Positions 35,471 through 42,917 of a DNA stretch of 64,000 nt are shown piece after piece (position 1 is the stretch's first letter; the number at the start of each line of letters is the position of its first letter). The stretch comes from Tardiphaga sp051811025 (GTDB taxonomy: Bacteria > Pseudomonadota > Alphaproteobacteria > Rhizobiales > Xanthobacteraceae), in assembly GCF_051811025.1 (NCBI RefSeq), contig NZ_JBPWQE010000001.1, positions 1,612,001 to 1,676,000 of the forward strand, written 5' to 3'. The notes beneath the pieces are model-generated. The model did not search any database. It was not told the origin of the DNA and saw nothing but the letters and a program-made list of their open reading frames with translations. Made by a program: the position numbers and the translations under genes.

Positions 35471-36346
35471 ATGGATCTGGTACTACAGTTACTGTTTACG
35501 GGAATCGGCATCGGAGCCGTCTATGCGCTGGTCGCGTTGGGCTTTGTGCTGATCTTCCGCGCCACCAATGTCGTCAATTTCGCGCAGGGTGAGTTCTCGA
35601 TGGTCGCCGCCTATCTCATGGTGGTCTGCGCCGTCGATCTGGAGCTGCCTTACTGGCTGTCCTTCATCATCGCGCTCGCCGGCATGGCTGTCATCGGTGT
35701 CATCTTCAATCTCGGCGTCTATTATCCGCTGCGCCACCGCACCTATCTGCCGGTCATTATCGCCACCATCGGCGCGTCGATCCTGATGGCCAATGGCGTG
35801 CTGGCGCTGTATGGCCCGCAGCCGCAGGTGCTGCCGGGCTGGTTCGACACGCCCGGCATCCAGCTTGGGCCGATCTATCTCGACAACCAGTATCTTCTGA
35901 TCATCGGCGTCACCATCGCGCTGGTGATCTTCAATTACTGGTTCTTCGAACACACCATGATCGGCAAGAAGCTGCAGGCGACGTCGCAGGACAAGGAGAT
36001 GGCCTCGCTGCTGGGCATTTCCGTCTCCACCATGATCATGGTCACCTTCATCTATTCGGCCGTGCTCGGCGGTCTCGCAGGTCTTTTGGTCGCGCCGATC
36101 CTGTTCGTGTCGATCCAGATGGGCTCCACCATCGCGCTGAAGGCGTTTGCGGCCACCATCATCGGCGGCTTCGGCGATGTCACCGGCGCCATCATCGGTG
36201 GCCTGGCGCTTGGCATCATCGAGACCTTTGGCGCGGCCTATATCTCCGTGCCCTATAAGGACGGCTTCGCCTTCCTCGTGCTGGTGCTGTTCCTGGTGTT
36301 TCGTCCGCAGGGCATCTTCGGCGAACGTGTCGCGGAGAAAGCATGA
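35471..36346 (+). CDS. livH: ABC transporter permease, LivH-like
   Basis: 291 residues with about eight membrane helices. LivH features include FTGIGIGAVYALVALGFVLIFRATNVVNFAQGEF at the N-terminus and the cytoplasmic coupling loop MIGKKLQATSQDKEMASLLGI. The C-terminal helices follow GAIIGGLALGIIETFGAAY. It pairs with the LivM half of the next protein to form the membrane channel. It starts at ATG 35471 and its last bases overlap the next gene (ATGA), so translation is coupled. Confidence 0.93.
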   Translation: MDLVLQLLFTGIGIGAVYALVALGFVLIFRATNVVNFAQGEFSMVAAYLMVVCAVDLELPYWLSFIIALAGMAVIGVIFNLGVYYPLRHRTYLPVIIATIGASILMANGVLALYGPQPQVLPGWFDTPGIQLGPIYLDNQYLLIIGVTIALVIFNYWFFEHTMIGKKLQATSQDKEMASLLGISVSTMIMVTFIYSAVLGGLAGLLVAPILFVSIQMGSTIALKAFAATIIGGFGDVTGAIIGGLALGIIETFGAAYISVPYKDGFAFLVLVLFLVFRPQGIFGERVAEKA

Positions 36347-38121
36347 GCACCTCCAGCGACAACATCCCGGCAGTGGTCATCACGCGTCCGAAGCCGCTGC
36401 TGCTGCGTCACGCGCCATATTTCATCGGCGCCGCCATTTTGGTCTTTCTGGCGTCGTCGATGCAGTTCGACGGCTACATCCTCAACATCCTGATGCAGGC
36501 CACCACCTTCGCCATCGCCGTGTTTGGCCTGTCGGTGGTGCTTGGCCTGTGCGGGCAGATCAATCTGGCCCAGGCGGCGTTCTTCGGCTTCGGCGCCTAT
36601 GCGGTCGGCATCGGCACGACAGACTATCAGCTCAGCTACTGGCTGTGTCTGGTGGCGGGCTGCGTGATGGCACTGGTCGCCGGCGCCGTTCTCGGCCTGT
36701 CGACGCTGCGGCTCGGCGGGCATTATCTGGCCATGGTGACGATCTCGTTCCAGCAGATCGTCACTTTGGTGATGATCAATGCGATCTGGCTGACCAAGGG
36801 ACCGGACGGCGTGTCGAAGATCGGGCGACCGTCGCTGTTCCTGTCGTCGCAGTCCTATCTCGCTTTCTGCGTCGCCATGCTGGCGCTGGTCGGCTACCTG
36901 GTCTGGCATCTGCCGGACACACGGCTCGGCCGCGCCATGCGGGCCGTGCGCGACAACGAACTCGCTGCCGGCGTCAACGGCATCGATGTGTTCCGCACCA
37001 AGGTCTATGCTTTCGCCATCTCGGCGGTGCTCGGCGGTCTCGGCGGCGGCCTGTTCGCCGGCGGTTTCGCCTATATCAGCCCGGATCAGTTCTCCTTCGC
37101 CGAATCCATCGTGTTCCTCACGATGTCGCTGCTCGGCGGCGTGGCGTCGCCGATCGGTTCGGCCATCGGCACGGGCTTGCTGATCCTGATTCCGGAATGG
37201 CTGCGCTTCCTCAAGAGCGTGCCGGGCCTCTATCTCGCCATCTACGGCCTGTCGGTGATCCTGATCATCCGCTTCATGCCCGACGGCATCTGGGGTTTCG
37301 TCACTGCCGCCTATGATCGCATGCGCAGCAGCAAGAAGGTGGCAGTCACCAGCGCGCCGCTGCAGCTTAAGCCGGCGGCGACCGGCGGCGACATGGTGCT
37401 CGAAGTCACCGGTCTGTCGAAACATTTCGGCGGTTTGAAAGCCGTCGATCAGGTCGACATATCCGTTCGTCGCGGCGGCGTTCATGCGCTGATCGGGCCG
37501 AACGGCTCGGGAAAGACCACGACGCTGAACGTGCTCTCGGGTCTCTACAATGCGACCTCAGGCAAGGTGGTGCTGGACGGCACCGACGTCACCACGATGC
37601 CGCCGCATCTGCGCGCAGCAGCAGGACTCGGCCGCACCTTCCAGAACATTCGTCTGTTCCGCTCGATGACCGCGCTGGAAAACGTCATCATCGGCGCCGA
37701 GCGGCCGGGCAATACGCTCACCGGCAAGGGCGATGAAGCCGCGCTGACCGAGCGGGCGCTGGCGGCACTCACTTTCGTCGGCCTCGGCCCGCGCGCCATG
37801 GAGCTGATCTCCAGCTTCTCCTACGGTCATCAACGCCTCATCGAGATTGCGCGCGCGCTGGCGGCGAACCCGACGCTGCTGCTGCTGGACGAGCCGGCCG
37901 CCGGTCTCAATTCGACCGAGAAGCTCGAGCTGCACGAACTGCTCAAGCGTATCGCGGCGCAGGGCCTGACCATCCTGATCATCGATCACGACATGACGCT
38001 GGTGTCGGAAGCAGCGCAGCACATCACCGTGCTGAATTTCGGACGGCGTATTGCCGATGGCGAGTCGATGGCGGTGCTCCGCCATCCCGACGTCGTCTCG
38101 GCCTATCTCGGAACAGACTGA
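36343..38121 (+). CDS. livM-livG: Fused ABC permease-ATPase (LivM-LivG fusion)
   Basis: 592 residues. Residues about 20-325 are a LivM-type permease (GLSVVLGLCGQINLAQAAFFGFGAYAVG, RAMRAVRDNELAAGVNGIDV). From about 350 comes a complete LivG ATPase: Walker A GPNGSGKTT (about 386-394), signature SYGHQRLIEIARAL, Walker B LLLLDEPAAGLN and the switch His in IIDHDMTLV. Permease and ATPase are separate genes in E. coli, so this is a true fusion, joined by a short linker of about 20 residues. It overlaps livH by 4 bases and livF by 1, giving a compact unit. Confidence 0.93.
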   Translation: MSTSSDNIPAVVITRPKPLLLRHAPYFIGAAILVFLASSMQFDGYILNILMQATTFAIAVFGLSVVLGLCGQINLAQAAFFGFGAYAVGIGTTDYQLSYWLCLVAGCVMALVAGAVLGLSTLRLGGHYLAMVTISFQQIVTLVMINAIWLTKGPDGVSKIGRPSLFLSSQSYLAFCVAMLALVGYLVWHLPDTRLGRAMRAVRDNELAAGVNGIDVFRTKVYAFAISAVLGGLGGGLFAGGFAYISPDQFSFAESIVFLTMSLLGGVASPIGSAIGTGLLILIPEWLRFLKSVPGLYLAIYGLSVILIIRFMPDGIWGFVTAAYDRMRSSKKVAVTSAPLQLKPAATGGDMVLEVTGLSKHFGGLKAVDQVDISVRRGGVHALIGPNGSGKTTTLNVLSGLYNATSGKVVLDGTDVTTMPPHLRAAAGLGRTFQNIRLFRSMTALENVIIGAERPGNTLTGKGDEAALTERALAALTFVGLGPRAMELISSFSYGHQRLIEIARALAANPTLLLLDEPAAGLNSTEKLELHELLKRIAAQGLTILIIDHDMTLVSEAAQHITVLNFGRRIADGESMAVLRHPDVVSAYLGTD

Positions 38122-38864
38122 TGCCGCTGCTTGAAATCAACGATCTCAACGTCCGCTACGGCGAAATCGTCGCGCTTCGCGGCGTGTCGTTCAATGTCGA
38201 AGAGGGGCAGGTGGTCACGCTGCTTGGCGCCAACGGCGCCGGCAAGTCGACCACGCTGCGCGCGATCTCGGGTCTCGCCAAGCCGGCATCCGGTGACATC
38301 CTGTTCGACGGCAAGTCGATCGCCGGTCTCGGGCCGGAAGCCATCGTGCGGATGGGCATCTCCCATGTGCCGGAGGGCAGGCGGGTGTTTCCTGGCCTGA
38401 CGGTGAAAGAGAACATCATGCTCGGGGGCTCCAATCGCAAAGCGAGCAAGCTGGAGCTGTCGCGCGAAGCCGACGCGATGTTCGACCTGTTTCCCGACAT
38501 ACGGAAATTCTCTGGTGCGCTCGGCTGGACGTTATCGGGCGGCCAGTTGCAGATGGTCGCCGTCGCGCGCGGCCTGATGGCCAAGCCGCGGTTGCTACTC
38601 CTGGACGAGCCGTCGCTCGGCCTCGCGCCGGTCATCGTGCAGGCGGTGTTCCGTATCATCACGGAAATCCGTCGCAGCACCACGGTCTTGCTTGTGGAGC
38701 AAAATGCGCGCATGGGACTATCCGTCGCCGATCAGGGCTACGTGCTGGAAACCGGCCGTATCGTGCTTGGCGGCAAGCCGGAGGATCTCTGGGCCAACGA
38801 GGCCATCGCGGCCGCCTATCTCGGCGGTCATGGAAAACCTGCAGCGGGTCTCGCGGCCCATTGA
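38121..38864 (+). CDS. livF: ABC transporter ATP-binding protein, LivF-like
   Basis: 247 residues. Walker A GANGAGKSTTLRAISG (about 35-50), signature LSGGQLQMVAVARGL, Walker B LLLLDEPSLGLAP, and HVPEGRRVFPGLTVKENI, which is typical of LivF. With the LivG half of the preceding protein it makes the ATPase heterodimer. Its start overlaps the preceding stop codon (TGATG). Confidence 0.93.
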   Translation: MPLLEINDLNVRYGEIVALRGVSFNVEEGQVVTLLGANGAGKSTTLRAISGLAKPASGDILFDGKSIAGLGPEAIVRMGISHVPEGRRVFPGLTVKENIMLGGSNRKASKLELSREADAMFDLFPDIRKFSGALGWTLSGGQLQMVAVARGLMAKPRLLLLDEPSLGLAPVIVQAVFRIITEIRRSTTVLLVEQNARMGLSVADQGYVLETGRIVLGGKPEDLWANEAIAAAYLGGHGKPAAGLAAH

Positions 38865-38915
38865 GGGCTTGCATCGACGGCCTCGCTGCCCATCAACAAG
38901 GACGAATGTCCCGCC

Positions 38916-40001
38916 ATGGTTACAGTTCAAGTCAACAAGCTCATTGATTTCGTTGCCGACGTGTTCGCCCATGCCGACTCTTCTCCGGAAGAAGCCCGGC
39001 GCATCGCGACCTATCTCACCACTGCGAACCTGACCGGCCATGACAGCCATGGCGTCATCCGCGTACCGGTCTATATCCGCTGGCGTAATAACGGGATGAT
39101 CACCCCGAACCAGACCATCGAGATCCCCGTCGATACGCCGTCGCTCGCCGTCGTCGATGGCCGCTTCGGCTATGGCCAGACGGTCGGACCGCTGGCCGTG
39201 AAGCTCGGTATCGAGAAGTGCAAGGCGGCCGGTCTCTCTGCCATCGCCACGAAAAACTCCGGTCACATCGGCCGCATCGGCGACTGGGCGGAAATGGCTG
39301 CGGCCGAAGGCCTGGTCTCGATCCATTTTGTCACCGCGGCCGGCTCGGTGTTGGTGGCACCTTACGGCGGCGTCGAGCGTCGTCTCTCCACCGCGCCATA
39401 TTGCGTCGGCATTCCGCGTCCCGGTCAGATGCCGGTGGTGCTCGATTTCGCGACCTCGGTAGTTGCTGAAGGCAAGGTGCTGGTCGCCTCGCGCGGTGGC
39501 AAGAAACTGCCGAAAGGCGCGCTGATTGCTCCCGATGGCACGCTGAGCGAAGACCCGGCGCTACTCTACGGCCCGCATGAGATGGAAGGCCCGCGCGATC
39601 ACTCCAAGGGCACCGGCGCGATCCGCGCCTTCGGCGATCACAAGGGCTCGGGCCTCGCATTGATCTGCGAACTGCTCGGCGGTGCGCTCACCGGCAACGG
39701 TGCTACCAAGCATGGTCGGCCATTCGCCAATGGCATGTTCTCGATCTATATCGATCCGAAGGTCATCGATCCCGCGAACTTCTTCGACGGCGAAGTCGCG
39801 CGCTATGTCGACTTCTTCAAGAGCGCCAAGCCGGCCGCCGGCGTCGATGCCGTTCTGATCCCCGGCGACAACGAAGCGAAGACCCGCGCCGAGCGCACCG
39901 CCAATGGCGTGCCATTGCCGGATGAGACCTGGGCTGCCATCGTGCAGACCGCCCGCGACGTCGGCGTCAGCGAAGAGGCCGTGAAGAAGGCGACCTCGTA
40001 G
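38916..40001 (+). CDS. Ldh2-family NAD(P)-dependent oxidoreductase (malate/lactate/ureidoglycolate dehydrogenase-like)
   Basis: 361 residues. The fold is the unusual non-Rossmann Ldh2 type. Segments include HDSHGVIRVPVYIRWRNNG near the N-terminus (with the family's catalytic His), AIATKNSGHIGRIGDWAEMAAAEGLVSIHFV, VLDFATSVVAEGKVLVA and FGDHKGSGLALICELLGGALTG. It oxidises 2-hydroxy acids such as (S)-malate, (S)-sulfolactate, lactate or ureidoglycolate. It follows livF by 51 bases and precedes an aldolase gene, suggesting a hydroxyacid made or consumed by that aldolase. The substrate is not resolved. Confidence 0.88.
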   Translation: MVTVQVNKLIDFVADVFAHADSSPEEARRIATYLTTANLTGHDSHGVIRVPVYIRWRNNGMITPNQTIEIPVDTPSLAVVDGRFGYGQTVGPLAVKLGIEKCKAAGLSAIATKNSGHIGRIGDWAEMAAAEGLVSIHFVTAAGSVLVAPYGGVERRLSTAPYCVGIPRPGQMPVVLDFATSVVAEGKVLVASRGGKKLPKGALIAPDGTLSEDPALLYGPHEMEGPRDHSKGTGAIRAFGDHKGSGLALICELLGGALTGNGATKHGRPFANGMFSIYIDPKVIDPANFFDGEVARYVDFFKSAKPAAGVDAVLIPGDNEAKTRAERTANGVPLPDETWAAIVQTARDVGVSEEAVKKATS

Positions 40002-40064
40002 TTTCTCGAACTCAACTCTCTGCACTCAAGTCATCACTACCAACCAAAAGAAGGACCATCGACG

Positions 40065-40841
40065 ATGGCAAACAAGGTCAAGGAAATCTGGAAGGCGGGC
40101 AAGGTCGCCGTCAACGGCTGGCTGGCGATCCCGTCGGGCTTCTCCGCCGAAGTGATGGCGCAGTGCGGTTTCGATAGCGTCACCGTGGATATCCAGCACG
40201 GCGTGCAGGACTACATGTCGATGGTCGAGTGTTTCCAGGCGATGGGTGCCCATCCGGTGACGCCGATGGTGCGCGTGCCATGGAACGAGCCGGGCATCAT
40301 CGGCAAGGTGCTCGACGGCGGCGCTTACGGCGTGATCTGCCCGATGGTCAACACCAAGGAAGAAGCCGAGAACTTCGTCCAGTATTGCAAGTATCCGCCG
40401 CGCGGCACCCGCAGCAACGGTCCGATCCGCTCCGGCATGTATGGCGGCGCCGGCGATTATCAGAAGACGGCGAATGCCGACATCATCTGCCTGCCGATGC
40501 TGGAAACCAAAACCGCGGTCGACAACATGGAAGCCATTCTCGATGTCGAAGGCATCGACGGCGTCTATGTCGGGCCAAGCGATCTCGGCTTCTCCTATGG
40601 CCTCGTGCCGAAGCTCGATCGCGAGGAGCCGGAGATTCTCAAGATCTACGACAAGCTGATCAAGGAATGCGACAAGCGCGGCCTCAACCCCGGCATTCAC
40701 TGCTCGGGTCCCGTGGGTGCTGCGAAAAACATCGGCATGGGCTTCAAGCTGGTGACGCTGCTCAACGACAGCGGCATTCTCGCCACCGGCGCCAAGAGCT
40801 GGGTCAACGACACCCGCAAGGGCTCGGGCGGCAAGGCTTAA
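40065..40841 (+). CDS. HpaI/HpcH-family class II pyruvate aldolase
   Basis: 258 residues, TIM barrel. Conserved features are FDSVTVDIQHGVQDYMSMV, MVRVPWNEPGIIGKVLDGGAYGVICPMV, YPPRGTRSNGPIR, and the metal ligands in LETKTAVDNMEAI (Glu) and VYVGPSDLGFSYG (Asp). The family cleaves 4-hydroxy-2-oxo acids to pyruvate and an aldehyde. As the only such gene near hpaDEFH it could be HpaI, giving pyruvate and succinic semialdehyde. It is about 7 kb away from the hpa operon and on the other strand, beside Ldh2- and UxaA-type genes, so a GarL-like sugar-acid aldolase is equally possible. I left the symbol empty for this reason. Confidence 0.88.
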   Translation: MANKVKEIWKAGKVAVNGWLAIPSGFSAEVMAQCGFDSVTVDIQHGVQDYMSMVECFQAMGAHPVTPMVRVPWNEPGIIGKVLDGGAYGVICPMVNTKEEAENFVQYCKYPPRGTRSNGPIRSGMYGGAGDYQKTANADIICLPMLETKTAVDNMEAILDVEGIDGVYVGPSDLGFSYGLVPKLDREEPEILKIYDKLIKECDKRGLNPGIHCSGPVGAAKNIGMGFKLVTLLNDSGILATGAKSWVNDTRKGSGGKA

Positions 40842-40852
40842 GCCACCACACT

Positions 40853-40925
40853 CTCGTCGTTCCGGGGCGCGCGCAATGCGCGCGAACCCGGAACCTCGCA
40901 GTGTTCATCACCTCTTTCCGCGCGT
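40853..40925. repeat. Half copy of the CATTCCGGGGCG element
   Basis: The left half is present (CTCGTCGTTCCGGGGCGCGCGC from 40853, then GCGCGAACCCGGAACCTCG), but the outer right arm is missing. It looks like a decayed or truncated copy lying after the aldolase gene. Confidence 0.7.
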
Positions 40926-41107
40926 GACGCACGAGGGGGGCAACACTTCAAGATTTCGGGTTTAGTCCGATCCGCTGCGCGGCTCCCACCGCGCGACAAT
41001 TCCGCGCACGATAATTCAACTCCCGGCCTCTTTGCTTTCCCGTACCGAAGCAGTCCATACTCAATGCACCTGTCCGGAGAGACAGGATCAGCATCGGGAG
41101 GACGATC

Positions 41108-42106
41108 GTGCGAAACAACCTGCGTCTGCTCAACCGTCGTCAATTCGTCACTGCGAGTGCAGGCGCAGCTGCATTGCTCAGCGCGCCATCGCTCGTCCGC
41201 GCCAACACCTGGCCGACCAAGCCGATCAAGATTCTCGCGGGCTCCGCAGCCGGCGGCCAGACCGATCAATTCGCGCGCGTCTATGGCGAATATCTCCAGC
41301 GTGAACTCGGGCAGACGGTGGTGGTGGAGAACAAGGCCGGTGCCGGCGGCGCTGTTGCGGCGATGGAGCTGAAGCGCTCCGATCCCGACGGCCACACGCT
41401 GATGGTCTGCAACACCACCGCCTATATGCTCAATCCCGTTCTCATCAAGGACATCAAGTACAGCGTCCCGCAGGACTTCGCCTGGGTCGCGGTGATGCCG
41501 GGCGGAAGCCTGTCGCTGATGGTGAGCGAAAAGATCGGCGCGAAGACGCTCAAGGACTTCATCGACTATGCGCGCAAGACGGAGAAGGTGAATGTCGGTA
41601 CATATGCTGCCGGCTCCTTCGCGCATATGGTCATCGTCGAGCTCAACAAGCAGTATGGGCTGAAAATGGAAGCTGTGCATTATCGCGGCGAGGCGCCGAT
41701 GTGGCAGGATCTCGCCGGCGGCTCCATTGATGCTGGCTTCGGCAGCTACGCCGCGGCGCTGCCGGTGCTGCAAACCGGAAAAGCGCGCGCCGTCGCGGTG
41801 TCGCGCCGCCGGATCAAGGATCTGCCCGACGTCGCGACATTCGTCGAACAGGGCGCAACGTCGCGCGCGCATAGCCTTTTGACCTTTCAGGGATGTGTGG
41901 CTCCGGCGAAGACTCCGCCGGAGATCATCGCAAAACTGTCCGCGCTGTTCGTTGGCGCCGGAAAGAGCGACCGCGTGCGTGAATTCCTCAAGAGCCAGGG
42001 TATCGATGAGGGCCCGATGACGCTGGAAGCCAGCAACGCGCTCTACAGGGACGAGGCGCCGGTCTGGGCCGAGCTTGCGGCGGCGCTGGGGCCGCAGCCG
42101 CAGTAA
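41108..42106 (+). CDS. TctC/Bug-family solute-binding protein with a twin-arginine-type signal
   Basis: 332 residues. The signal is LLNRRQFVTASAGAAALLSAPSLVRA, with a twin-Arg core NRRQFVT typical of Tat, unlike the Sec signal of the Bug protein at 7780. The mature part has WPTKPIKILAGSAAGGQTDQFARVYGEYL, VVVENKAGAGGAVAAMELKRSDPDGHTL, VNVGTYAAGSFAHMV and AVHYRGEAPMWQDLAGGSIDAGFGSY. It is a receptor for a carboxylate. No tctA/tctB adjoins it. Neighbouring Ldh2, HpaI-type aldolase and UxaA-type genes suggest a sugar-acid or hydroxyacid. Confidence 0.9.
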   Translation: MRNNLRLLNRRQFVTASAGAAALLSAPSLVRANTWPTKPIKILAGSAAGGQTDQFARVYGEYLQRELGQTVVVENKAGAGGAVAAMELKRSDPDGHTLMVCNTTAYMLNPVLIKDIKYSVPQDFAWVAVMPGGSLSLMVSEKIGAKTLKDFIDYARKTEKVNVGTYAAGSFAHMVIVELNKQYGLKMEAVHYRGEAPMWQDLAGGSIDAGFGSYAAALPVLQTGKARAVAVSRRRIKDLPDVATFVEQGATSRAHSLLTFQGCVAPAKTPPEIIAKLSALFVGAGKSDRVREFLKSQGIDEGPMTLEASNALYRDEAPVWAELAAALGPQPQ

Positions 42107-42112
42107 TTATGT

Positions 42113-42250
42113 GTCATTCCGGGGCGCGGCCGGCACTTGCCGGACGCGAACCCGGAATCCCGGAGTGTTTGGCTCTACGGAGACTCCAACGTTGAGATTC
42201 CGGGTTCAGTCCCGTCGCCTTCGGCGCCGGTCCCGCCCCGGAATGACGAG
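42113..42250. repeat. CATTCCGGGGCG palindromic element, copy 6
   Basis: The left arm GTCATTCCGGGGCGCGG starts at 42113, and the right arm CCCGCCCCGGAATGACGAG ends at 42250. The inner AACCCGGAATCC and GAGATTCCGGGTT pair. It starts 7 bases after the binding-protein stop codon, at the left end of the long gene-free stretch. Confidence 0.9.
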
Positions 42251-42291
42251 TGTGGGGCGGGACAGCGCTAAACATTTTTTCCTATCTTCTG

Positions 42292-42319
42292 TTGACAGCA
42301 TCCCCATCAGGTTTATATT
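42292..42319 (+). promoter_or_regulatory. Near-consensus sigma-70-type promoter in a gene-free stretch
   Basis: TTGACA (42292-42297), a 16-base spacer and TATATT (42314-42319). It is one of the best housekeeping-promoter matches I noticed in the window. A 7-bp inverted repeat, CCCCTCT (42320-42326) and AGAGGGG (42341-42347), and a 12-bp palindrome CGATCGCGATCG (42348-42359) follow at once. It would drive the 42.3-42.85 kb element, whose product is unclear. Confidence 0.55.
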
Positions 42320-42840
42320 CCCCTCTGTCCTGCCCCACCGAGAGGGGCGATCGCGATCGTCACGTTCGCGGGGTGGGATGCGGTGGACGCCGGAGATGCG
42401 GCGTTACGCGGTTCACGGGTGACGTCTGTCTTCGGGCAGGACGGATCTGCGCCAGCACTGCCACTGGCAAGGAGATGGCCGACCTTGGGATGGAAAGAGC
42501 CCTGGACAGTGTGACGGACGACCAAATCAAAACGTGTCCGGCTTACTCGCTTGAGGCTCCCTTCCCATCGCCTTGGGACTTTAATTCGGTGATCGGATCG
42601 TTCGCTGAGGCAAAGTGCAAGCAACCGAAAAAACACCGCATGCGGAACGTCGGGCACTTGCTCGGCGCCTCCGAAAGTCCTGATGCACTCTAAATTGCGG
42701 AAGACCGCATTCGCATCAGGCCCAAGGGTGCAACGGGCACCCGGCGTTCCGCACGCCCTCTCACAAGGGGGCGGGAATGCAAGAGACGACGGCGCCCCCG
42801 CGCCGCAAACAACAGGGGGGATGACGCATGCCTGATGATC
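42320..42840 (+). other. Gene-free stretch with a run of hairpins: candidate multicopy repeat or structured RNA
   Basis: No frame here has convincing protein character. An open frame ends at TAA 42691-42693 but has no recognisable domain and looks accidental. From 42696 four hairpins follow almost end to end: TGCGG-aaga-CCGCA (42696-42709); GGGTGC-aacgg-GCACCC (42726-42742); a bulged stem GCGTTCC..CGCC paired with GGGGCG..GGAATGC (42743-42780); and CGGCGC-cccc-GCGCCG (42790-42805). With the good promoter at its left end this could be a transcribed structured RNA. I recall similar sequences recurring between genes in Bradyrhizobium-type genomes, which would make it an interspersed repeat, but I could not check. 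Confidence 0.5.
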
Positions 42841-42917
42841 CAACGCACGTCATTTCCCTCGCGGCTTCTTATTGCTAGACTCATTCCAAAGAAGAGAACA
42901 ACCGCGAGGAAATTCCG

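Noticed and set aside
40065..40841. Calling the aldolase HpaI
   Set aside because: The family is right, but the gene is 7 kb from hpaDEFH, on the other strand and beside a dehydrogenase and UxaA-type gene, so a sugar-acid aldolase is equally possible.
42250..42693. A 147-codon open frame on the plus strand in the gene-free stretch, and a 176-codon one on the minus strand
   Set aside because: Neither has a domain, signal or good ribosome site, and their composition matches the repeat-like DNA that holds them. I treat the region as non-coding.
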